Of a stretch of DNA of 64,000 nucleotides, positions 26,543 to 37,652 are shown one piece after another. Below the pieces are notes generated by a model. The model had not been told where the DNA came from. It searched no databases and was given only the letters and a program-made list of their open reading frames with translations. Source of the DNA: [Leptolyngbya] sp. JSC-1 (GTDB lineage Bacteria; Cyanobacteriota; Cyanobacteriia; Elainellales; Elainellaceae); contig KL662192.1 in NCBI GenBank assembly GCA_000733415.1, forward strand, positions 1,467,786 to 1,531,785, read 5' to 3'. Both the position numbers and the translations under genes were made by a program. Position 1 is the first letter of the stretch. The number at the start of each line of letters is the position of its first letter.

Positions 26543-28049
26543 AACATTAAAGCAAGATCAGGTTATACGCATATTAATTGTGGATGATAACCCCTCCGAT
26601 CGGGTGTTGATTATCCGCGAGTTGCAGCAGCAGTTTCCTCGATTAGAAGCGCAAGAGATTCGAGATCAGGAGAGTTTTGACCGGGCAATGGCGGCCAATG
26701 CGTTTAATTTAGTAATTACTGACTATCAGATCCGCTGGAACAATGGGCTGGAGGTGCTGCGGATAGTGAAGGCTCGCTATCCCTACTGTCCGGTGATTAT
26801 GTTCACCAACACAGGCAGCGAAGAAATTGCGGTAGAGGCAATGAAAACCGGACTCGATGACTATGTGCTGAAGGAGCCAAGTCGGCGGGTGCGGCTCTCG
26901 GCAGCGGTGCAGGTGGCGCTAGAACGGTCGGCTCGTGAGCGGCAGGCGGCCAAGTTGGAAATTCGCTTGCAGAGCTTGTTGAATCAACTGCGGGTGGGGG
27001 TGTTTCGGGCTAATGCCCAGGGGCAACTGCTGGAGTGTAACCCGTCGTTTTTAGAGCTATTGGGCTACGATTCCCTCAGCCAAGCCCAAGCGGAAAATAG
27101 CCTTGATCTGCAAGCACGCTATGCCCAGCTCAGCCAACTGCCGCCGCCCCAGCGCGATGATTGGGAGGTGCGATTGCGCCGCAGCGATGGCTCGTTTGTC
27201 TGGACCTTAATCAGCACAACGCTGAATCGCTTTGATAGCGAAACTGTCCTGGATGGCCTGATCGAAGACATCAGTAGCCGCAAACAGGCCGAACTAGAAG
27301 TGCAGCGCCTCAATCTGTCCTTAGAACAGCGCGTTCAGGAACGTACCGCCCAGCTCGCTGCTGCCAACCAAGCCTTAGAAGAATTTGCCTATTCCGTTTC
27401 CCATGACCTGCGGGAACCTCTGCGGGCGATTCAGGGCTTTAGTTCCCTGCTGCTCGAAGAAACCAGCCAACAGCTAGACAACCGCAGTTTGGGTCATTTG
27501 CAGCGGATTCTGGAAAGCAGCCGCTATGCCGATCGCTTAATTCAAGATTTGCTCACCTATAGCCAGCTCAGCCGTGTGGATGTGCCGGTCCAGCCGCTGA
27601 ACCTGACGGCATTGGTGATGGAGGTAGCCGAGCAGCTAGAGCCACAAATCCAGCAGCGGCAGGCGGTTGTCAACCTGCTGGAACCCTTGGGCGAGGTGCT
27701 GGCTAACCGAACGATTTTGATGCAAGTGCTGACCAATCTATTAACCAATGCGCTGAAGTTTGTGCCTTTAGATGTAGTGCCGCAGATTACAATTAAGGCG
27801 GAAATATTGGCTGGTTCCGTTAAGCTGTGGATAGAAGATAACGGTATTGGGATTAATTCTGAGGCGCAGAGCCGTATATTTAATGTATTTGAGCGGTTAC
27901 ATGGTAGTGAAAGTTACCCTGGTACGGGCATTGGTCTAGCGATTGTGCGCAAGGGCGTGGAACGGATGGGCGGCCAAGTCGGTGTCGAGTCGCAGCTCGG
28001 TGAAGGCAGCCGCTTCTGGATTCAGTTGCCCAGTGTAGAAGAGACATAA
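26535..28049 (+). CDS. Response regulator-PAS-histidine kinase
   Basis: 504 residues from ATG 26535. An N-terminal receiver (~10-125; LIVDDNPSDR, phospho-acceptor Asp63 in VITDYQIRW), PAS ~135-255, a coiled coil LSLEQRVQERTAQL, HisKA with His290 (YSVSHDLREPLRAI) and HATPase_c (LLTNALKFVP, EDNGIGI, GTGIGLAIVRKG). No membrane segments, so it is a soluble kinase that itself receives a phosphate signal. Its start overlaps the stop of the CHASE3 kinase. Unlike its two neighbours, it has no repeat insert between the N and G boxes, which shows the ancestral state of that loop. Confidence 0.9.
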   Translation: MTETLKQDQVIRILIVDDNPSDRVLIIRELQQQFPRLEAQEIRDQESFDRAMAANAFNLVITDYQIRWNNGLEVLRIVKARYPYCPVIMFTNTGSEEIAVEAMKTGLDDYVLKEPSRRVRLSAAVQVALERSARERQAAKLEIRLQSLLNQLRVGVFRANAQGQLLECNPSFLELLGYDSLSQAQAENSLDLQARYAQLSQLPPPQRDDWEVRLRRSDGSFVWTLISTTLNRFDSETVLDGLIEDISSRKQAELEVQRLNLSLEQRVQERTAQLAAANQALEEFAYSVSHDLREPLRAIQGFSSLLLEETSQQLDNRSLGHLQRILESSRYADRLIQDLLTYSQLSRVDVPVQPLNLTALVMEVAEQLEPQIQQRQAVVNLLEPLGEVLANRTILMQVLTNLLTNALKFVPLDVVPQITIKAEILAGSVKLWIEDNGIGINSEAQSRIFNVFERLHGSESYPGTGIGLAIVRKGVERMGGQVGVESQLGEGSRFWIQLPSVEET

Positions 28050-28135
28050 CTTCAGCAGAAGTATATAGGGAGCACCAGTAGGGAGCATCAGTGACATGAG
28101 CAAGGGACAGGGAGTAAGGGACAGGGAGTAAGGGT

Positions 28136-28588
28136 ATGAGTGACGAACAGGAAATCATTTTGCTGGTGGAGGATAACCCCAAGGATGTGCTGCTAATTCA
28201 GCGGGCGATCCGTCGCGCCGAGATCAAGATTGGTGTGCAAGTTGTCAACGATGGGGATAGCGCTGTGGCTTACCTGGCCGGAGAAGGAGCCTATCAAGAC
28301 CGGATGCTACATCCGCTGCCCATCCTGGTTCTGCTCGACCTCAAACTGCCGCGCCGATCGGGGGCGGAAGTGCTGCTGTGGTTACGCCAACAGCCGGCTC
28401 TCAAACGTCTGCCCGTTGTTGTGCTGACCGCCTCTAGAGAATATGCCGACATCAACCATGTCTATGATCTGGGGGCCAATGCCTACATGGTGAAACCCTT
28501 CGCGTTTGATGACTTAGTCCAAATTGTCCATACGCTTAACCTGCACTGGATCGTCCTGAACGAAAAACCGCACCTCCGCTCAAATTGA
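28136..28588 (+). CDS. Single-domain response regulator, Rcp1-like
   Basis: 150 residues, a lone receiver: acidic pocket VEDNPKD (11-17), phospho-acceptor Asp68 in VLLDLKLPRRSG, conserved Thr/Ser in VVLTASRE and Lys in NAYMVKPFAFDD. The extended loop (YLAGEGAYQDRMLHPLP) and C-terminal tail are characteristic of cyanobacterial phytochrome-partner regulators. It probably takes phosphate from the neighbouring kinases. Two copies of GGGACAGGGAGTAAG sit just before the start (28104-28135). Confidence 0.88.
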   Translation: MSDEQEIILLVEDNPKDVLLIQRAIRRAEIKIGVQVVNDGDSAVAYLAGEGAYQDRMLHPLPILVLLDLKLPRRSGAEVLLWLRQQPALKRLPVVVLTASREYADINHVYDLGANAYMVKPFAFDDLVQIVHTLNLHWIVLNEKPHLRSN

Positions 28589-29169
28589 GAGCCTGTACAG
28601 AATTTTGTGGCAATCCGATTGTCTCGGCTTCATCCCTCACCTGCGCGTCAACGGCAAGCGGTCAAGATGCCCGCACTGCATCTACCGTTTAACCGGGTTG
28701 ATCTACTTAAAATGTGATCCTGCACTCTGACAGAGCATTACTCTGAATCTATCTGGGGGGGGATGTAATTTAAGTTGTGATCCTGAATTTTTAGAAAAGG
28801 TTTGAAATGGGAGAACAGCTGATCCAAAAAGTCTGATTGATCAGCCCTCGTTCCTAGAGGGGCAATTTGCGTCAGCGCAACTGCTCCACCAAGCCTATCG
28901 TCTGTACAACTCCCATTCAGCTTCCTTATACATATAGTGCCTGCATAATGCCTGTACAATATCAAAATATAGAATTGTGGTTATGGTCTTTAATTATCCT
29001 ATTAATTTTTCAATAATACGATAATGTTTCAAATAGGATTCTAGACAATATTCCAAACTCTAGTTCCCAAACTTTAAAGCCAAATTTCACAGTCTTCATC
29101 GCCCTTTTGACTCCTAACTCCTGATTCTTAACTCCTAACTTCTGTCTTCTTCCCCTCATTCCTTCTCCC
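28589..29169. other. Gap with degraded coding remnants
   Basis: Two fragments read like decayed genes on the plus strand. Near 28610-28715 a frame gives PHLRVNGKRSRCPHC, resembling a zinc-ribbon N-terminus of a transposase-type protein. Near 28775-28940 another gives DPEFLEKV, stop, NGRTADPKSLIDQPSFLEG. Neither has a start or a continuous frame. The last 70 bp before 29170 carry heptamer-like ACTCCTAACT repeats and a TTCTTCCCCTCATTC tail. Confidence 0.3.
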
Positions 29170-31161
<1,992 letters not shown>

Positions 31162-31231
31162 GGAACGGCGCTGAGAAAAGCAGACCGCAGAGATGCACAA
31201 GTATCTGCCTTCTCCTGCCTTTTTCTGGCTC

Positions 31232-31555
31232 CTATGCTTTCGGCCTAATTTGCCGTGCCAAGTCGCGATAGTAATCCATCTCTTTGCTGTTTGTATTTCG
31301 ATTAGGTCGCGACCGACTCGGACGTTCTGAAGTTGGCGTGGGGCTGGGTTTGGTTTCTGGGGTTGGGGTCGCAATTGTTGGATTGGGTTGACTGGGCATT
31401 TGGTTGGTAGGCTCTGCATTGAGGAAGTAACCTTCGCGGTCGAATCCCAGCAGAGTGCTGAACAATTGCCAGAGGCGACTAAATTGCTGGCTCAAGAAGC
31501 GCCAAATCTGCCCAAAGACGGCAATAAAACGGATCCAAGCGTTGCGTATTAGCAT
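31232..31555 (-). CDS. Hypothetical protein, amphipathic N-terminus and Pro/Ser/Thr-rich tail
   Basis: ATG 31555 gives 107 residues; the frame extends to 31696 but the extra residues look noncoding. N-terminal residues 3-35 (IRNAWIRFIAVFGQIWRFL) are aromatic and amphipathic, suggesting membrane association. A proline-rich disordered stretch follows (about 55-90), ending in KEMDYYRDLARQIRPKA. Unknown function; similar short proteins occur in filamentous cyanobacteria, as far as I recall. Confidence 0.55.
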   Translation of the reverse strand: MLIRNAWIRFIAVFGQIWRFLSQQFSRLWQLFSTLLGFDREGYFLNAEPTNQMPSQPNPTIATPTPETKPSPTPTSERPSRSRPNRNTNSKEMDYYRDLARQIRPKA

Positions 31556-31760
31556 GGTTCTATGTGTAGCTTTATCTACAGCTCTATCTACGGCCCTATT
31601 CAAAAGTTGATATCCCCCTGACGATACGCGATCAGAGGGAGAGTTCGCTATGACTAAACTATGAGGAACTGTGTGGTCGAATTCTACCCCTCGCACCTAG
31701 CTGTCATTATCTGCCCGTCAATAGAGCTTGACCTCTCTCGCAGGAGGGGTTTGGGTTGCC

Positions 31761-34454
31761 CTACAGCCAATTGCCAATCAAGATGAAGGGTGCCCAATAG
31801 GCTGGGTGGGCGGTTGTTCCGCCGGTGCGAATCACTTCAATTTGGGCTTTTTGCAGAGCAGTGGCGCGGCTGTCGGTGCTGTTTTTGAGGTAGCCATAGA
31901 ATTGGGCAGCAATTTTGGCGGTGGTGGCATCGTCGGCAAACCAGAGAGAGGCTAGGGCGCTTTTAGCACCGGCCTGAATTGCAACGCCCGCTAGCCCCAA
32001 GGCGGCTCGGTCATCGCCGGTGGCGGTTTGGCATGCTGTTAAGGCGAGCAGTTCGATCCGGTCGCGGTATTTGGCTGCCCGCAGCAGTTGATCCAATTCA
32101 GTAATGGTTAACTTTTGGGCATTGCCGGTCACCAGGAAGGTATCTTCGGGTTCGGTGCCAAACTCGCCGTGGGTGGCGATATGCACGACTGGATAGGCTT
32201 CTTGTTCTAGCTCTTGCTTGATCCGCTCGCGAGTGAACTCCTGATCGAGGAGGGGCTTGCTGCCCGGAAGCTGGCGTTCCACCTCGCTAATTTCGCCGGC
32301 AACGTTGTCCAGGCCCGAAAAGGAGCGGGTGTCTATGGTTGTAGGCTGGGTTAGCCCAAGGGCCAGAGCTTTGAGATTTTTGCGTTCTAGCGGTTTGGCG
32401 TCGGTGAGGGTCAAGCTTGGCGTCGTGGCAATGGCGTAGGTTTCGACCAGGAATTGTTGTGTCTTGGCGTTATAAAGCGCTGCCATCGGTACACTGCGGA
32501 GAATGCCATCCTGAATAAACACCAGGGTGCTGATCTGCGCTTGCTCTAGCGTCTCGGCAAAGGGAGCCACGATCCAGTCGTAGAGGGTTTCGGCATATCG
32601 TGGATCAAAGACTTTATAATCGCGTTCTAGCTCACGTCGATATTCGTTAATTGTGTTGTTGATAGTATTCTGCTCGAGTTCAATCCAATGGATCTGCTGT
32701 TTACCTTGTGGTAGGCTAACGATAATTGCAGTGCGGTCAGTTAAAATCACGGAATTAAATACGGCAGTATTTTGATCCGCTCCTAGATTGGCAACTGTTG
32801 CTTGGGTGGGGGCAACCACAATACAGTTATCGCCAAAGTAATTTTGTAGTTCCGCTAGTTTTAGTGAATCTAGCGTTTCTAGTGCTTGGGAAACATTTGT
32901 CTGCTGCTGGGGGGAGGTTGGCGCAGATTGGGTGCTGCCCTGCTCCAGCCGTAGAGCGACCAACTCTCGATAGAGCGGATCAATTGTGTCCCGAAAGTCA
33001 TATTGGAGATCGCGATTGGCTGAGAGGAGGTCACCACGAATCGTCTCTAGGGTGGCGATGGCGCGTTCGTAGGCGGCAATAGCGGCTTCCTGCCGCTTCT
33101 GGGCCTGCAAAATCCGCCCGGTTTGCCACTCCCACAGATAGAGGCTATCCTTTGCCTGCAAGTCTTGATCCGCGGCCCAACGCGCTTTCTGGGTCAGGTT
33201 CAGCGCCTGGGTGTAGTTTGTTTGGCATTCATAGAGATGTCCTAATTCGCCTAACCCAAACGATTCAGCCCGTCGATCACCAATTCGTTGGCTAATCTCT
33301 ATCGCCTGTTGCAAAAGCTGGGCTGCCTCTGGTGCTACCGCCTCTGCTAAACACTGGAGCGGAGAAACCCGTTGAGTAACTGTGCTTGGCTGCAACAGAT
33401 GCGCTAGATCGATTGCGGCGTAGGCTTTTGTTTGTGAATCGGGTAGGGTCTGCCACAGTTGGAGAGCTTGCTGCACGGTAGCCTTGGCTGCATCAGGTTG
33501 ATCGGTACGGTAGAAGGGAGCGACTGAACTCAGTAAGACCCGCAGTTGACTAGAGGCTGGACTGGAACTTCGGCCAGAATCCGTCTCGGCTAAAACTAAC
33601 CCCTGCTGAAAATAGCTCAATGCCTGTCGATCGGCTTGCTGTCCGGTTTGCCGTCGCTGGGCTGCTTCCTGCCGATCGCCTCGTTGTTCTGCTGAGTTGG
33701 CGCGCCGATAGCTAAGCTGGGCCAGACTCACATGAGCATTGCCGAGGCTATTCAAGGTTGCGATTCGATAGGTAGGCTGTTCAAGCGTTTCGGCGACCGC
33801 TAGCGCCTGCTGCAAAACCTGAATCGCTCGATTGTAATCCCCAATCAGCCGAAAGGCTTCGCCCAAACTGCCCAGGGCCGCCGCCGTTCCGATGTCGTCG
33901 TTGTTTTGTTGAGCCAGCGCTACGGCGCTGTTGACACTGCACGTTGTCCCATCGCCGCACAGCAGAGCAATTGCCTGTCGATGTTGTCCTAACCGACTCA
34001 GAGCCTGGGCCTGCTCGGTCAACATTCGGCCCGTCTGCTGGAGATGGCCGATCTGCCGATAGATATCTACTGCCTGCTGCCAATAGGTGACTGCCTCAGA
34101 AACCTGGCCGATCTGCTGATGGGCGCGAGCCAGATTTTCCAGCACAATGGCTGCCTGCTCAAGCTGTTGGCTGTCTTGATAGATTGACAGAGCCGCCTGC
34201 CAGAGCGGAAGCGCGCCGGCAATATCTCCTGCCTGATAGCGCTCGACGCCTTGCTGCACTAGCTGCTGTGCTGATTGCTGGGTTGCCGTACTGGGAGCTA
34301 TCTGGGCCAATCCTGCTTGTCCTACAGGTGCTGGCCATTCACTGAGCCATTGAACTGACTGAGGAGCAGGTATCAAACTGAACAGCAGAAAGCCAAACAA
34401 AACCAAAACCGCAAAGCGCAGTGATTGGAAGATAGGACGGCATCGATTCCCCAT
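31761..34454 (-). CDS. CHAT domain protein with TPR repeats (caspase-like protease)
   Basis: I use ATG 34454 (897 aa); a TTG at 34478 adds eight. An N-terminal signal/anchor (~9-30, FAVLVLFGFLLFSLIP) is followed by TPR-type helices (~50-470, e.g. AGDIAGALPLWQAALSIYQ) and a C-terminal CHAT domain. The caspase-like catalytic pair is present: His762 in VVHIATHGEFG and Cys808 in LLALTACQTATG. CHAT-TPR proteins are very common in cyanobacteria; some CHAT proteases act in regulated cell death or defence (e.g. gasdermin and Craspase systems). No gasdermin or Cas partner is adjacent here. Probably a secreted or membrane-anchored protease. Confidence 0.88.
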   Translation of the reverse strand: MGNRCRPIFQSLRFAVLVLFGFLLFSLIPAPQSVQWLSEWPAPVGQAGLAQIAPSTATQQSAQQLVQQGVERYQAGDIAGALPLWQAALSIYQDSQQLEQAAIVLENLARAHQQIGQVSEAVTYWQQAVDIYRQIGHLQQTGRMLTEQAQALSRLGQHRQAIALLCGDGTTCSVNSAVALAQQNNDDIGTAAALGSLGEAFRLIGDYNRAIQVLQQALAVAETLEQPTYRIATLNSLGNAHVSLAQLSYRRANSAEQRGDRQEAAQRRQTGQQADRQALSYFQQGLVLAETDSGRSSSPASSQLRVLLSSVAPFYRTDQPDAAKATVQQALQLWQTLPDSQTKAYAAIDLAHLLQPSTVTQRVSPLQCLAEAVAPEAAQLLQQAIEISQRIGDRRAESFGLGELGHLYECQTNYTQALNLTQKARWAADQDLQAKDSLYLWEWQTGRILQAQKRQEAAIAAYERAIATLETIRGDLLSANRDLQYDFRDTIDPLYRELVALRLEQGSTQSAPTSPQQQTNVSQALETLDSLKLAELQNYFGDNCIVVAPTQATVANLGADQNTAVFNSVILTDRTAIIVSLPQGKQQIHWIELEQNTINNTINEYRRELERDYKVFDPRYAETLYDWIVAPFAETLEQAQISTLVFIQDGILRSVPMAALYNAKTQQFLVETYAIATTPSLTLTDAKPLERKNLKALALGLTQPTTIDTRSFSGLDNVAGEISEVERQLPGSKPLLDQEFTRERIKQELEQEAYPVVHIATHGEFGTEPEDTFLVTGNAQKLTITELDQLLRAAKYRDRIELLALTACQTATGDDRAALGLAGVAIQAGAKSALASLWFADDATTAKIAAQFYGYLKNSTDSRATALQKAQIEVIRTGGTTAHPAYWAPFILIGNWL

Positions 34455-34478
34455 GATCGCTCCAGTGTCTCTAGCCAA

Positions 34479-34953
34479 TAGACGCCAGCCCTAAGGTTTG
34501 AGTCTGGGCTGCGTTCACTGATTTTTTCCAATAGCGTACCAGACTGATCCAGGTGTCAGTCCCATACCCACCGAATTTATTTACAGTTTCCATTCGCAGG
34601 TCTTGTTTGCAGGTTTCGGCAAGCGATGCTTCCAGCTTGGCAAAACAACTGGACGCAAATCGGCAAGCAGATTGGCAGAAAGCCTGCATGAGTTCAGCAG
34701 TAGGTTTCTTTACTCTGATATCAAGCTCAATTCATTCAATCCAGGAATAGCCCTATGTGCCGCATATTCTTTGTTCATCTAATTGATGCTCTGTTGGCTG
34801 TGGGTGGAGTAATAGCGATCAACACGGTGGATGCAGCACCGCTCATGGTTGAAGGGAGCAGCGTTCAGCCAGTTCATTCTGCGGCTAATTGCTGGGTATG
34901 GGTGGGAGCACTAATGGCTGAGTTACCGGAATCAGCACCAGAGGAGAAAAGCA
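34479..34953. other. Intergenic region between CHAT and a small ORF
   Basis: About 475 bp. Open frames exist on both strands (for example 34553-34750 plus, 34471-34689 minus) but none has a convincing ribosome site or recognisable protein. No repeats or RNA genes seen. Confidence 0.3.
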
Positions 34954-35223
34954 ATGAGCGGCCCAAAAAATACAATCAAGATCGAAGTCAGGGAACCTGG
35001 TTTTCAAGTTGTGGAGGAATCTACTATTAAATATGAAAAAATTCCGGAGAAGCAGCCGGAAGAGAAAACAGAACCGAACATCGTAGGAATGATTCTGTAG
35101 ATTTATGCCATCCTGGTGGCCCTGCTACTGTTACTACCGCCAGTGGACCCAACGGTCAGCCCAGGCGACCAGATACGGTTCCCTAGGCTGCTGGTGGAGC
35201 CTATGGCTGAGTCGCAGCCCTAG
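34954..35223 (+). pseudogene. Small membrane protein interrupted by an in-frame amber codon
   Basis: ATG 34954 follows a strong GAGGAGAAAAG ribosome site and encodes 48 residues (MSGPKNTIKIEVREPGFQ...) to TAG at 35098-35100. The same frame continues without another stop to TAG 35221, giving IYAILVALLLLLPPVDP, a transmembrane helix, and a soluble tail. Total 89 codons plus stop if read through. The composition and the membrane helix directly after the stop suggest a recent nonsense mutation in a single-pass membrane protein, or alternatively a functional 48-residue peptide. No family recognised. Confidence 0.5.
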
Positions 35224-35267
35224 TATGTTCACCTGAAGTATGTTCGCCTGAAAGCAAAACGGTACAC

Positions 35268-35504
35268 CTAAGGCTGATCAACATCTGCCTGGCTAGAGTC
35301 ATCACCGTGGGGCAAGATTGACTGGTCCGCGTCCATAGTGCGAGATGGAACATTCAAATGCTTTCTAGCTATATCTTCTGCCAGCATTTGATCGTTCTGG
35401 TTTTCAAACTGACTTTCGTCCAGCAAGTGGTCGCGGCGGGCTGCTTCGTCCCGAGTGGGCGGTGCTCCGTTTTTCCAGCGATATTTAAAATCCATAATTG
35501 CCAA
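35268..35504 (-). CDS. Hypothetical small acidic protein (78 aa)
   Basis: Start at 35504 (MAIMDFKYRWKNG) or Met4 at 35495. 78 residues, charged and probably helical: PPTRDEAARRDHLLDESQFENQNDQMLAEDIARKHL. Not recognised as a known family. It is isolated on the minus strand between two decayed genes. Confidence 0.45.
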   Translation of the reverse strand: MAIMDFKYRWKNGAPPTRDEAARRDHLLDESQFENQNDQMLAEDIARKHLNVPSRTMDADQSILPHGDDSSQADVDQP

Positions 35505-35711
35505 TTCGATCGATGGGATCGCCTCTAAAATTTACTGGATTTATCGTAGTTGGCGACGGCTAAGGCTGCCTCTGCCTGTGGGTAAAGCTGGAGCTAATCC
35601 CTTGGTTTTAAACCTTTCGCAGAGGAGCATGGTTGACTAGCCAGCGGTGCAGGATTAGCATTACCACTGCGAGAGGAACCATGAACATAGGAAGGACTCT
35701 TAATTGGAACG

Positions 35712-36292
35712 GAACCACAGTCCGTATTAGAAACATTAGTGCAGCTGATCAATCAGATTCGACAGACTGAACCTGCTAGCGATCTCCGGCTCAGGGGAGT
35801 CGGATTAACGATTCAGGGAGTATTGAACTTGGATGGGGTTGTGATTCGTGCGCCATTTCTAGACTGGTCCGGTGTGGATTTGCGCTACTATCTAAGAGGA
35901 CTTGCTGAATCGCTACCGCGAACAGGGGGCAAGGCAACGAGTTTACTGGAACTGGTAGAGCGCTTGGCAGCAGGAGAAGCCATTGCCCATACCGTTGTGC
36001 AAGAGTGGGCAGAAATTTTGGCACGAAGATTAATCAGCGTTGCTAGTCTGCTCAACCAGAACAAATTGTCTTGGGTGGGCCTTTGACTGTCTTGTTTCCC
36101 TATGTCAAAGACACCCTCACCAACCAATTACGGAATCAAATGCCACGCCAGGGTGAACACGGGTTCTTTAGTAATCCCAAAGCTAGGTTGACCGTATCGG
36201 CATTTGGTGAGGATGCTGCGGCAGTGGGTAGTGCTGTCTTGGCCTATCAATCGCTGTTTCAGATACCCGATTTAGTTTTACTACCGGGTTGA
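35712..36292 (+). pseudogene. ROK-family sugar kinase/regulator remnant
   Basis: Fragment 1 (35712-36086) gives RGVGLTIQGVLNLDGVVIRAPFLDWSGVDLR, typical of the ROK ATPase middle region. It jumps directly to C-terminal helices (SLLELVERLAAGEAIAH, WAEILARRLISVASLLN) without the ~100-residue zinc-binding segment. A 1-bp loss near 36057 then shifts the frame; the correct one continues as EQIVLGGPLTVLFPYVK... to AVGSAVLAYQSLF and stop 36292. The N-terminal phosphate-binding loop is missing. The gene has lost its start, an internal block and the frame, so it is dead. ROK proteins are glucokinases or repressors of sugar genes. Confidence 0.75.
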
Positions 36293-36327
36293 GCCAGTGG
36301 AAAGCTCAGGAAAAGCCCAGGGGTAGC

Positions 36328-36846
36328 CTATTCTGATTTGCGCCGGTAGTTCACGGTCATGAACTGATGCCATTGCCCATCTTCACCCAGGGCATGGGAC
36401 GTCATCACTCGATGGTTATTGTCTTTCAACTCAATCACGTCCTTGTACTTTGCCATTTTGCCATCACCAGACATTGACGGCCCCTCATTGTTCAGCGTCA
36501 ACACGGTTTCCGAGGCATCTAGTTCACCGTCGTATAGCCAAAGGTACGACATCATTGACCCAACCCAGGTGCCGACGAATCTCTGTTTCTCGGGATTGTA
36601 GCCAATTGTCATCACGGTTGTAGCGGCACCGCACCCAGGCATTTCTCCCTCTCCTTCGGCTAGCACCCAGAAACCGCCCAGAGATTTCACAGTTTCAGTT
36701 CCGGTTGCCTTTACAGGAGGTTGATCGGATCCCATGATTGCTTCGCTTTCATAGACCCACTCGCCAACCAGCTTTTGCAACCACTCATGTTCCTTTTGTG
36801 GTTCAGACTGCATGGTAGATTCTTGTAGGGTTTGGTTCGTTTCCAT
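36328..36846 (-). CDS. DUF1579 family protein
   Basis: 172 residues: HEWLQKLVGEWVYESEAIMG, GTETVKSLGGFWVLAEGEGEM, IGYNPEKQRFVGTWVGSMM, typical of DUF1579, a lipocalin-like beta-barrel family. Small, cytoplasmic, no signal peptide. Function unknown. It lies downstream of a PhnB-like VOC gene in a run of minus-strand genes headed by ArsR; the gene type is often associated with SRPBCC and VOC genes. Confidence 0.8.
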   Translation of the reverse strand: METNQTLQESTMQSEPQKEHEWLQKLVGEWVYESEAIMGSDQPPVKATGTETVKSLGGFWVLAEGEGEMPGCGAATTVMTIGYNPEKQRFVGTWVGSMMSYLWLYDGELDASETVLTLNNEGPSMSGDGKMAKYKDVIELKDNNHRVMTSHALGEDGQWHQFMTVNYRRKSE

Positions 36847-36922
36847 ATTTTTGTCCTTTGTACTGGATTGCCTGTACTGGATTGCCGAATATTCAAGAAT
36901 AGGTAGCGTGTGAAGGCTCGGT

Positions 36923-37342
36923 TCAGGATGCTTGATCGCAGTTAATCATCCAGGGAATTCCGAATTGATCGACGAGCATGCCAAAACGGTAGGCCCAGAA
37001 GGTTTGCTGCAAAGGCATCCGCACGGTACCGTTTTCCGCCAGCGTGTGAAAGATGCGCTCTGCTTCTGCTGGATCAGTGAGGCTAATCGATACAGAAAAC
37101 CCTTGGGGGGCTTCAGTGTATCCTGGTGGATTATCAGAACCCATCAATTCCTGATCGCCAATTGTCAATCCCACATGCATGATTTTATGTTGCCATTCTG
37201 CTGGCATTTTGTCTGTCATGGATGCATCTGGTGATTCTGCATAGGTCATCAGGGCTGTGATTTTACCACCCAAGCATTGTTCATAAAACTTGAATGCTGC
37301 TTCACATTGGCCGTTGAACATTAGATATGGATTTAATTGCAT
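36923..37342 (-). CDS. VOC family protein (PhnB-like, glyoxalase fold)
   Basis: ATG 37342 follows AAGGAGTACC; 139 residues. MQLNPYLMFNGQCEAAFKFYEQCLGG and the final FGMLVDQFGIPWMINCD are the PhnB/3-demethylubiquinone-methyltransferase-like signature of the vicinal oxygen chelate fold. No catalytic glutamate set for glyoxalase I is obvious. Probably a small-molecule-binding or detoxification enzyme; substrate unknown. Confidence 0.85.
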   Translation of the reverse strand: MQLNPYLMFNGQCEAAFKFYEQCLGGKITALMTYAESPDASMTDKMPAEWQHKIMHVGLTIGDQELMGSDNPPGYTEAPQGFSVSISLTDPAEAERIFHTLAENGTVRMPLQQTFWAYRFGMLVDQFGIPWMINCDQAS

Positions 37343-37652
37343 TATGGTACTCCTTGAGTAGATGTTCAAATCAATGATTGAATGAACTATTGACTAGTTG
37401 AGGAATAGCGCTCGGCTTTCAAAATATTGATCTGCCGACTGGCAGTTTGCTAGAAAAAACTGACGGTTTGCCAGAAAATCAGAGAGGAAGTCAGACTGCG
37501 AAAACTAGAGTTTAGATAGCAAGTCTAGATAGCTGGAAATTCGGCGTTTTCTCTACTAGCTGTCTAGAATAAAGGATGAGGCTACCTCACTTGGGTTCAG
37601 TTCAATTGTACTATATTTTGTCGAGCACACTGCTTGCCGCAACTTATTTTAA
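37343..37652. other. Intergenic region without recognisable features
   Basis: 310 bp, AT-rich, between the VOC gene and the transglutaminase-like gene. Some short direct repeats of TTTGC(C/T)AGAAAA occur around 37445-37480. Likely only promoter sequence for the VOC gene. Confidence 0.3.

Noticed and set aside
34471..34689. 72-aa minus-strand ORF upstream of the CHAT gene
   Set aside because: Overlaps the CHAT start region, lacks a ribosome site and resembles no family.
34755..35030. 91-aa plus-strand ORF with a hydrophobic N-terminus
   Set aside because: No ribosome site, and it overlaps the better-supported frame at 34954 with a strong ribosome site.
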